Below are positions 12,101 through 24,100 of a DNA stretch of 64,000 bases, in pieces. The first letter of the stretch is position 1, and each line of letters opens with the position of its first letter. The position numbers and the translations under genes are program-made. The notes under the pieces are model-generated. The model saw only the letters and a list, made by a program, of their open reading frames with translations, was not told the DNA's origin and did not search any database. This stretch comes from Phoronis australis (Eukaryota; Phoronida; Phoronidae): positions 833,786-897,785 of the forward strand of contig NMRA01000024.1 in the NCBI GenBank assembly GCA_002633005.1. The letters are read 5' to 3'.

Positions 12101-15100
12101 ATACAAAGAAATGTACCAAATAAGCCAGTTTGGAAAGCATTTAATTAACCGAAATTCTTTAAAAGAGCTTGTATATACACAACTTCAAAAGCTGGTCTTA
12201 TTCAGACATTTTAGACATTTTGTGTGATTATCAGGCATGACGATATCATCGGCAAACAATTATTTTTTGCTATACACCTCACCTGAGGTCATAATCACAA
12301 CTTAAGTATCTTAAAAGATCAGTCTGTATGACTTTTAAGACAACAAACCAAGTGCTAGTAGCAAGACTTTGACCACATATTGTAACCAGGCAAACGTGAA
12401 CGGTACAAACAGTAACAAAAGCAGGAAAGACGAGCTAGTTGTCGAGTACGTACCCTGCGAGTGCGTAGGTTGCAGCGGCTGAACCAGCCACAGCTGGAAC
12501 CGCGTACCTTGCAGCTGTGGTCGCATACGCTGCAGCTGGGTATGGCTGTAATGACAAAGGATTGTGGGTTTAAGTCAGAGTACAACAATGGAGACTGAAC
12601 ATGCATCCACCGTGCAACATATCAACATCACATTGGTTTGCATTTGAAGACACATTGTGCGTCATTACAAAATGCAAAAAATCATCAAATTCAGGATAAA
12701 ACAAGTCTAAGGCAGTTTATATAGCCAAAAATAAGACCCCACTCCAAACACTCATGAAAATCTTGTCAAGGGTGAGCTGCCTTACTTCAAGTTCTTTTGA
12801 CAGTCACAAAACCAAAACGGTTAAAACAAAACAACTCTCATTTGCCACAAAACACAGGCATGCAAGTCCTAAAAATAACCAGAGCACTTGTGCGCCCTAA
12901 ATATGGGGGCAGCCACTAGAAACTTGGGTAATCATGCTTCAGTAATGGATTTCGAAAAACCCATTAAGAGGTATAACACAGACCCCAAAACTCTACCCTT
13001 TAAACTATGCCCACTCGAAACACAACCCTGACAAAATGACCTCCCGCCTCATCTTCGCTTACAGACATAGACACGAAAAACCGTAACTAATAAGTTTTCG
13101 ATATGATATTCCGTTGGTATGTTCCACAGATTTTCCAGAATTTGCAGTCCATGACAGGGGCACATTAAGTTACTTTTATACCGCCTAAAGAATGATTTTA
13201 TGGCAGTGCAAGAAGGCGACAGTCATAAAAATACTGACCTCCCTTAAGGTCAAAATCATACTCTTAACCTGTACCGTGCATAACATGCTCAGGCCCAAAA
13301 AGTGACCCTTTCACATAAATTGCATGGGTACCTAAGTCCCTGGTCCTCTGTCATAGTAAAGACAAATTTCTGACTGTCTGCTAAATTTTGACAAGTGGCC
13401 TATCTTGAATTCAGATTTATAGTCGGCTTAACAGAAAGAAATGCATTATGCTGCACAAAACAGCCATTCCCAGACCCAGAGAAGAGTGTATCGATACTAG
13501 AGCATTGCATGCTTATAGAGCATCAACAATACTATATCACATTCTGTTGAGCACTGCCTCACAGAAATTCATTACACAATGACCTTTTTACGGATGAACA
13601 ATAAAGCTGCCTGCATAGAGCAAAGAGGGAAGCCGTTAGTCATTAGTAATTAGAACTGTAGATTTACGAGTGTGTGAAGACAATACTTTAAAGAAAAACT
13701 GCTATTTTGTGATGGAGTTGACAGCAGCTTCAACAGCTGTTTCTTCTTGAAGAAGTGTTGATAGAGAAGAAATGTTGCTTGAGAAATGAAATTTCATTTT
13801 CTCATTTGCCTTACGAAACATATAATCCCAGAAACAATGCTTACCATTTTCAAGTTCTACAAAACATTTATACCAATTAGACAATATTTGTAAAAGACAC
13901 GAGATTGCCAGGAGCCCTTGAACGGTGAAAATGGGCAATTTTGACAATTAATTCTTCCTCAAATTTGTTGAGATTTTACGACAGGATGCGGTTTAGCGAC
14001 TACGCATCCGAATCAGAAGTGTCGAACAAGAAGTGGTGCAGCTTCCAATAAATCTCTGTAATTTGGAATGCTTGTGTAACAAGGCTAATGACAGTCTACT
14101 CTAAACATAGCATCACCACCACAACAAGCAAGCGACACATCTAATGTGACTGAAATAATAACCGACCTTTACCTGGTATCTTTCCGACGCCGCCTGATAC
14201 GTGGCCGCCAAGAACGGGTCTTGATAAACACCGCTAAAAGCAGACCAAGCAAATTATTAACAATTATATTTGGCATGCAATGAATTATCGGTTTTTGTGG
14301 CCTGCACAATTTAGAACACAATATGGCTGACTTTGAAATTTTATTTTCCCATTATTCTTACAGATACGTGGCACAAAATTCATCCTGGTCAGACTTTGGC
14401 AAAAGATTTACTGTATCACCACAACAAGTACGAGTTTTCTTATCGAATGAAATGCATGATCACCCAACGGAAACTCATTCACTCAGCTCCAGAAGAGAAA
14501 GGACTTCCACATATTTAATGATGGAACAGCATAACAGCCAGAAAAGTTTACTACTATATAGAAAAACACAAGGTTTTCAAATGTTTGTGAAGTGGAAAAC
14601 TGATATAAGTGTGACTGAATTACTCGGAGATTTGATTTCATGTTTGTGTAACCTCAACGACTCATTGACTTTTACCCTGTTGCATAAACACAGAAGACAG
14701 CGTCTTTTGTTATCATGCCTCAAACAGACAAACAATCTTCGATCACGCTACAAAAAGCATAGCTTAAGTCGTGAACATTTGAAAAACAATGTTCCTGACA
14801 TTTTGTGCAGTCACATTCACAACACTAGCAAAAGGGCAAAAGTTGACAAAATGTAACCATACCCTTCAATAACCCATTATGTCTCAACATACTCACGTAG
14901 CATATGGCAAGTTAGTGGCTGTGGCCGCAATGGGCGTTGGGTGTCTCAGGGCAGCCGCTGCTGCAGCGGCTTGAGCTGTGTAGACGCCCCTCACCGCAGC
15001 GGCGCGAGCAGCACCGCGGGCGGTCAACGCAACCCCTCTCAGGGCAGCAGCTGTAAATAGGGCAAGAAACGGTGGATGACCTCAAACACGTGGGGGCGGA

Positions 15101-18100
15101 AGCAACGACAAACGACACGATGCACAATCAATGCATATCGGTTGTCTGTAAGATTTCCGCAGCAGGCATTCCATGCAGAATAAAATAAGAAAAGTCAAAC
15201 AAAATGTCATTTAAAATTTGGTCCAGGTTTGTGTCACTTCTATAAAGGTAATTCAAGGAAAAATGGCGAGTGAAGTGACATCAAGTTAGTTTCTGATGTC
15301 TTAATCATTACAACAGTGAACAACTCGATATTGCACGACAGTTTTGAGTACGACAGTGAACACTTGGGCACGTTCGTATATCCAAGATTACCAATGTAGT
15401 ACATATTCACTACACATTAATTCTTCACTTTTCCGTTTGATGACAACTTGTCAATTAAAAGTAACATGCAAAAATGGACGGCAAGGTTGTATGTATTGAT
15501 TCGTTGTCAATCAAATGCACAAAATATACCGAGTATGGCAATACGGTAACACAGAAGCCATTCAAATCAACTACTAGAGGATGCAATCTCAATAGAGGGG
15601 GGTTCTATGATGCCCACGCCAGTCAGTGAATTATACCATAATGTATAGATACACCACCTGGCCAGTTAATTTTGCTCACCTAACAAAATACGTTCTGGGT
15701 GTGTTCAGGGAACAAGCAATTTGGAAGCTCACAAAGTTCCCCCCCCCCCCGGATTTGTCTGCATCTTGATAGGTTCAACATTTTCTACATAACCATTAGT
15801 TATGGAAAAACCCTCCGGCAAGTGATATAAACGATGAAAAATTATGGCACAATGAAATCAAGCAACATGGCACCAACTTCAAACGCGAGAAATCAGAAAA
15901 AGCATGAAAAACATACAGAAAGGACACATTGCATCAGTTCATGCAACTGATTTGGATAAATGTGTCCGGCCTCCATGTTTATGACAAGGGTTCAGCCTAT
16001 CACAGCTGGACCTTTCACACATACTAAGACGATGCGATTCAACTGGGCAGCCCCTGTGACCCATGAAATGTCTAATCGTTCATATCACTTGTTTGCCGAT
16101 AGCACTATAACGTCAGGTGGCACTCTCTGTGATTTCAGACACTCACCATTGGGTATGACTGGAGCTGCCACTGGGTTCTTTTTAGTCATGACACGTGCAG
16201 TAGCATTGTTCACCTATATGCAGATTGAAGTTGAGGTTAGACGTGAAGAACGGCTCACCCATACCAGGTACCCAGACATGGCAGTAGTGAACGGTTACTA
16301 CTGAACAGCTTAACACAGGGCTACACCCAAAAATATCAAAATCTGGATTATATTTATGAGAGAAAATTTACAAAACAAATGACGGTACCAGTTTATCTAA
16401 CAGTATATTTAGAGTACTTCATAGAATTGCGTAAAAACAGGTTTCAAAAAAATCAACGCATGTCTTCATTTCAAACCATTTTTGGCCAATTTCCTCACGA
16501 TTTGCACATAATTTTCTTTTGACACAAATTGAATGCAGCTTGATGAATATTGATGAAATTTGCATCAGTTTTATTTCAATGCCCCTATATTCACGGCAAT
16601 GGAAAACCAATTTTTCTTAACTAATGCTATCGGCACTATCCGTGCACTAACTTGATTACAGAGTGTTTCGCAGACAAGTTCAATGAATTCTAAAGTTACT
16701 TTTAAGCTGTTCAAGTTCCCGTTGCACAAAACATGGGTACGTCTGGCCGAGTGGAGGGCTAGATACAACAAGGTTCATACACAACATGCTGACAACTCGA
16801 GTGTACTGCGCTCTGCCATGAATCCTTAGAGACTCTTACCCAACGGTAACGAACAAAATGAATTCCAGCAGCTGTAACCCCCTCCCTCGTCCACAGTCTT
16901 CCATCTCAAAAGCCAACTTCTGATTTAGACCATTTACCCATCATGAAATCGGTCTCGTACCTCAATCAAATTGGATATGATATCAGGACTTTGAAGGAAC
17001 TGACAGTTCATTACTCCTTGAAACCAGCACGTCATTTTATTCGCCATGCACGTAGTCAAGGAATAACAAACTGTAAGTTCTTTGCAAACACGTAAATCCT
17101 TTCTCATCTGAGGAAGGCACACGTTGAAACCAGTCTTGTAGTGTTAAGTGGCTCAAATCAAAAGTTAGCTTCTTGGATGGAATGCAGGTTCGTGGGTGCT
17201 TTGATTACTAGACGGTGTTTTATCTCAATTTCCTCATTAAAACTCTTCCAGCAGGATGGCTCATAAAATGGTAATTTTTGTGTAAGCAATTGTGGATAGA
17301 GAGCTCCCTGCATAACAAATTAATCCTGCTTAGAGCAAGTGAGAGCTCATGACCAAGGCATTCCTTATTCAGAGCACACTACCTCATTGTCAAGGAAGCT
17401 ATTCACATTCCTATCAATAAACAAAATTGCACCCAGGATAATTCCCAACATTAGGAAGTTCAAAAAACGGACAAGACATAACAGTCTAGGGCAAATTCAT
17501 CAAACAATGTAAGCGAAGTGACATTCTTTGCTGTTTCAGCAACTTCAGCAACAACAACCTCAAAATCCTCCTGGTTACAATAATGTAATGGTCGCCTTAG
17601 AATCAAAATCTGCCGTTGACAAATAGTGAGAAAATAACAGCTGGCTAATAACAGTCACTTGAATAACATGGTTACATTGTGGTCAAAGAAATGTAGGAGT
17701 CAGTATATATTTAATAATTTAGTGCCTGGCGCAACGGTACAAATGAAACCAGTGCTTCTACAGCACATTTTGATTCTAAGATCTGGCCTAGTTGTGCTCA
17801 CAGATTCATGATCATATTTTGAAGAACAAACTTCAAAAGTGTGACAAGATCACGTTAGTAATGATGAAAATTCTTTCTGGAAAGCATTGTATTTTTTATT
17901 GCCTAATTAAAAAATCTTCAATTGCCAGTCTGAAAATTTGCCTGTACACTTTTGCTTACCCATTGGGTAATATATTGTAAGGAGTGATTTTCACTTTCAC
18001 AGATTTTTTCTTTTGCTACTACAGAAACTATTAAAAAGAAATATTCTCTTATAAAACCATAGTTGTTGTTTTCAGAAATACAATATTTTCAAGAAAATAC

Positions 18101-21100
18101 ATTAACTTCTGTCATGATGAAAGTTGTAGCAAAATTTATCAATTCTTATTCCAACAATTTCAGATACCTATCACAATTTTTAGGTTGTCAAATCTGATGA
18201 GCACTGCAAAAGTTAACATATATACAGCTTCCTTGACGGAGGATTTCTGAGAAATATGCTCTGGGGTCATTTCACTGCGTGTTTTAATATTCTGCGCAAA
18301 ATGCCACAAGCAAAATCCTGAGAACTCCTCACAACTTTTACGAGCAATCTCCTTTGATTTCCAAGTAGGAATAAGACAGCTGGAATATTAATACCTGGCA
18401 TGTGGTTTTATATTAATCCCGTTACACTAACTGTGTTCAAGATATCATTGGAAGATTTGTTAAGTCTGGTATCCAAACACAAGACAATGGTGGTGATGAA
18501 TCTCGGGTAAATCTCCTTAATTCAAAACAGGTTTTTAACTTGGGTCCATGCCACAAACCTTGTCAGAACAAAAAATATATATGATTCCATATTCTTTATG
18601 AAATGCGGACACTTTTATAACTTGATGCATGAATAATTAATTTTTAAATATATTAAAATATATTCTTATATTTTTCACAACAAAGGAATGGGCCCTAAAC
18701 TTTTAATAGAACAATATTTTCCATGGTTCAAATATTAATCTTTTTTTCTGTAATTGAAAGGAAGAACAAAATCTGATCGTCAAGTGGTGGACCCACGTAA
18801 CAGCAAAAGCTGAATTTGAATAGCAAATTAAGTTGTAAAATATTCCAAAGACACAGGACACTGACTGAATACATGGGCAATGGGGGTCAGCAGCATGTTG
18901 ACACAAAAGTGAACATTATTCTATGTTTGGTTGTGAATGAATATCAAGCTGTCTTATTCCTTTTTAACAGATTTATATGATATTTACTGATATTACTAAA
19001 CTAGACACCAGATACAAGCATTTGCTGCATTGTCTAACACCTACACCACAAAGATACTAACACCCCAGGGATTATTGGAGAAATCAAGTCATTTTAAAAG
19101 GCTGATTTTGTGAAACGAATTCCGAAGCAATTTTAGGCTTTTCAGATTAAATTTGATATTCTGGCACAAATTTCAGTTTCATAGGCAGCTTTTAAACAAC
19201 TATTAACTTACAAGTTCTTCGATAAATGAATTGGACGACCTGAATTTGGCATCGAAAAGGAAAGAATCAACAAAAGTGATTTACTTCACATTGAGTAGAG
19301 CAATTCTCATGCAATTTGGTGTTTCGGAAAGTTCCAAACAATTTGAGACAGAGAAATTGCACATAAACAATTTGTGTGAAAATGGTGACCAGACATTCCA
19401 AAAGAAGTCGACTCAAAGAGCAGAGAACTTGACAGAGGTGTGCAGTTAGTAACGTTCAATGGAACAAAAAATTGACACATAAATGGAGTGTTTCGAAAAC
19501 TTCCACCGTTAAAAAGAACCTACCCGATTTTAAGTCGGCGCTGAACACTGCGGTTGATAAATGCCGATTTTATTGGCTGTATGTGGTGTCTAGTGAAAAC
19601 AATTACCTTGGATTTTCAAACAATTCTTTTTTAACTCTTTTTAGGTGCTATCTTCATTACAATACAAAAACACAGATGTTCAAGAAATGCCGGACCTTGC
19701 GTCTAGCCAGTTAGAAACGAAAATGCACGGGCAACGAATGCTTGTTGATTGGTTCAAAATGCGCTAACAATCAGCCGTACACGAGGTGAGTGATCTAAAA
19801 TTATTTGACAGCAACTGACATCTTGAAGCACCATCTCACATTAGAATCTCGTGTCCACAAATGATGACCATTGTTTAAAAAGGCCACAAAGTTTTCCCTT
19901 CCAAAAAGCAAACGTCAATGCAGAGTATTGTTTCCAGACAAATCCTCCATTATGACTACATGGGACAAATTTCACTGCCACGAAATTCAAAAAAATTTTT
20001 GTATACATCAGTAATATGGATCCCCAAATGTCGGAATAATAAATGGTCATTAAATGCCCCCTACCCCGTCAGCCACAACTAACTTCTGATGCACACCATT
20101 TTCCATAATGATATGGGTCTTGAAATTCTCCCATAACCAAATTAGAGATGACTTGTTGGCATGGAAAGAACTGATGACACTATATTATTGCTGGAGAGAG
20201 CTCTTTAGGCCTTTTCATACTGCCTTAGCTCTGGTTTGAGCGGAGCGTCAACGTAAACTGCGAAGTGAACTGAACCTTCATACCGGCTTCAGTAATTAAC
20301 GAACACCAAAGTAAACGGTAGGTGACGCTGTTGTCATTGAAGTAATCGAAAGGTAGCGCTGCACGCTAAGATTTTTTTAATGTGACAATTTGAGAACATT
20401 TACATGTGCTAATTGACATTTTTAATTCGATTGGTGATTATTCGAGCAAAATATAAGCAACTATTAGTGATGACGCTGCCCTTTAATTGTTAACGATAAC
20501 AGTGGCACCTGGTGATAACTTCATACTGACCACAACTCCCCAAAACATCGATATGTCAACATTAGCATGAAAGGCCCTTAAAAAAAGCTTAGCTCACCAC
20601 GGAGGGTCACTTCATTCACCAAGTGAGGTCTCAACCAATAATGAACTGTCAGGTTTTTCCAAGCCACAAAACTATGCCTCATCTGAGTAAGGAAAAAAGC
20701 CGAGACCATTTTTTTGCCGGTAAGCTATCTACATCACAAGTAAGTAGTTTTGACGGGATGTAGGTTCATAAGCCACTTAAAACTGCCGGGCACGTGCATA
20801 CTTGTAAACACAAACTTCATCACCAAAGCTGTCGCGGCAACAATTTTAGAAAATCAAAAATACGATTGGGGTGCCAACTTCAAATGGGAACACGAGATTC
20901 CAACATTGAATAGTGAAGGGAGAAACTAGTCCACCAAAATGCATATAAGTACACTTTACAACTAACAATTAACACCAAGATACATATCCAGTGTAGGGAA
21001 CCAGCACCAATACGTTTGTCCACTAAATCGAAAATCAAAAGTACAAGGCAGTCGTGGGACCGTCAACACGATTACTGACACAAAGAGGGGCAGGCATTTC

Positions 21101-24100
21101 TCAACTCTGTAGCAAATATAAAATCATAACTTAGCATCGAGGAGTAAGTGTGCTACCACATATTTGTAAATAATCCATGCACCTCAATCTTTCTTCCCTC
21201 AACCACAGTGCCGTTCAATTTCTCTCGTGCTCGCTCCGCATCAGGGCTATTTTGGAAAGTTACAAAACCGAATCCCTGCATGCATAATGAGAATAAGGGA
21301 GCATGCATTAATCACGTGCAGTCAACGTAACATGACGGCAATATTATAATATACGCATTGTGTATACACAGTATATAAAAATCACATAATGAGATGGACC
21401 AAGTATTAAGCATGCAGAATGTTATGTACATCGGACTGGACAGGGGAGATAACATGCGTCCTCTCTAGAAGCACATGCGGCATTCGTCAAAGCACAACAG
21501 ACCGACAGTACGAAGACGAAATAAGCCGACACGAGTGGTTCGACATGTAAGGGTGAGTTGTTACGTGTAGCTCTTTCCATGTTAGATACACAGACATTGT
21601 ACACCAAGTGTGTAAGCTCTTTGCCAAATGATTCATATACCATGTCTAGAGGGCCAGCACATTACTGACATCTGTGGGCGGCTGAATCTGACTGAAACTG
21701 CCAATCAGTCACTAAATGGAAACAAAAACACAATTACATCATCCTGACAGAGAGACTGATAATGCACGTTTTGAACACAGAACACACAAGACACTGCTGT
21801 GTTTTAGTGGCTGTTAAAACTGATTATGTTTGAAATTTGAAACTGTCAGTACAACCAGATAGATAAGTGAATCAAGTAGTTATACCAAAAGATTTGTAAG
21901 AGAGAAGAGATGGTGATGCAGACGAGAGAATCCTGATAAGCAAAATGAACTAAAATCAACTACCACGAGGTAGGAAGTACTTGTATTACTCAAATCATAT
22001 GTGATTTCCTAAACCCACTCTTAACACTCTGTTATAAGAACTGACCAGTGCCTGTTATATTACAATCAATCATTTCCCAAACAAAGTAAATATTTAACAA
22101 TTTTTTAATTTTTCACAGGGTGCTTGCATCTAAAACGACATTTTGGAGAGACAATGCGGTAGGTAATAAATGTGTCTCGAAATAAAATAAAAGCCATTAC
22201 GAACAATGAAATAAGAATCATTAATAAAAGTCCGGTTTGGTAATCAATCAGTGAATTGAACTGAGAAGTCCATGAAGGTTTGTGAAGAAAACTAACAAGA
22301 GATTCCTACTATTCAGTCAGTCTGGTTTACTTCAGGGAGTCAAACCATAATTACAAATGCTGTTTATAGAAGAAAGAAGAGGGACTGAATGTAGGCTGCT
22401 ACTAAAACAGAAAGAGTTCCAGCAAAGAGCCTACACACTACAGATGGCGCTTGAGAGCATTGGAGGATGTAACATAAGGGGAGGTACGTCTGCAACTCTT
22501 GCCATGGATGTGGCCGTTTTCAACGGAAGTTCAACTTAAAGACTGGAAGTTTTAGTCCGCTGATAACCACTTTAAGGAGAGATAACTTCGATAAGATGAT
22601 GCTGAGATGATGCGGAAAACTAATGCTGATTTGAGGCTTCAGTAAATAGGTGCCGAAAGAATTTGATCTGGAACCAGACATGAACAAAGGGAAAGTAAAA
22701 AGGAGAGACTTACTTCTTAAGTTTCGTTTTTTATTAGTTTTCAACACTGGACTATAATTTCATTAAACGTTCAAAGACTGCTATGCAAGAGTATTTTAAA
22801 CAGTGATGAAGAACAGGCCATGGCAAGAGTTACAAATTATAGTCATGATAACACAATGCTACGTGACAAGGCAATATTATACAAAATTGATCAGAAATCT
22901 GACCAAAAACACAGAAAAAGTCAAATCCATTTCAGACAACGGGCACACAATTTCTGACAAAACAACAGCTGTCAGACGTGAAGAGCCCAGATCCGAATGT
23001 AACACAAAGTCAACATCAAGGCAAATGTATTTAATCTAAAATTTGACAATTTCCACATAAAGTACCATCATGATAAAGTCATAATGAGGGCTTGAGTATG
23101 CCAGAGTTGAGCGAAATAGATTCAACTGTAAACAGATCAAATTTAGTCATCAAACAGGACAAGCTTTACTCAAAACAAAACTACCTTCATTTTGAACCGC
23201 CATGTTGAATTCATAATTAGGTAATGCAGTTTGTACAACTGTTAGCAAGACTACATACTGAGCTAAAACTGGACTAGACCTATACTGGAACATGGACAGG
23301 AAGGAGTTTTGAGCTCAAGCTTATCCTGAAGAATAATTCATTTCAACATTTTTCATAACATTGTAACTCTGACTACGGTAACTCGATATAGGCAAACGAT
23401 CCCTTGCATTGAAATGGCTGAAAATCGCGACATTTTGAGCATTTGATGAGAAGGAAGTTTCGTGACGTGCTCGTCACAAATTCAGAAGCCGCAGTGGGGC
23501 TGTGTTCATTAAAACACGACAAGACAACACGAGAAAGTCCAAATGTCAGTGCACAACAAGTTACCGTAGACAGAAAAATATGAAGAGAATAATTTTCGAA
23601 AAACCACAAAAACAACATGACCTTCATGTCTTGATGTTTACGAAGCCAGAAGATCACATAAATTGAATGATATTTCACGATTTTAACGCAAACTGAATTT
23701 CTCAAAGAATGCATCAATTTCAAAACATTGAGAAATAATGTTGCAATTTCAATTCAAATTAGTAAGTCACATCAATACATTTCGAAATCATTGGTTGTGA
23801 TCATTCACAAAATATGCTTACTTCATGGCTATGAATCTAAACGAAAATTTAACAACGAAATTAATACAAATTGAACCAACCTTCATCGGCACAAAAACGA
23901 AAGCACAATAATTTCCGTTGGATAAAATTCCATCAACGTGCTTTTCACACAAACAGGGAAATTGTCGTTTACTGTTTAGATGACCAAAACACAAACAACT
24001 CCCCAAATTCTTTACATGTAATGTTCATTATTAATTGATTGCGTACTGTAACGTAAACTGTGATCCGTATGTAAGTTGGTTTATAATCAGATGACTTGAT

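Larger units (their letters stand above)
16214..21182 (-). other. Rbfox intron 4 (about 5 kb)
   Basis: No coding exon seen. It contains a MITE-like element at 20208-20577 and isolated sense UGCAUG words near 17045 and 19308. Confidence 0.65.

Noticed and set aside
13702-13947. 81-codon minus-strand frame in an Rbfox intron as an extra Rbfox exon
   Set aside because: It has its own stop, no similarity to Rbfox, and including it would truncate the well-supported C-terminus.
15960-16304. 114-codon plus-strand open frame
   Set aside because: It runs antisense over Rbfox exon 5, whose minus frame is clearly the real one.
21148-21330. 60-codon plus-strand open frame
   Set aside because: Antisense shadow of Rbfox exon 4.
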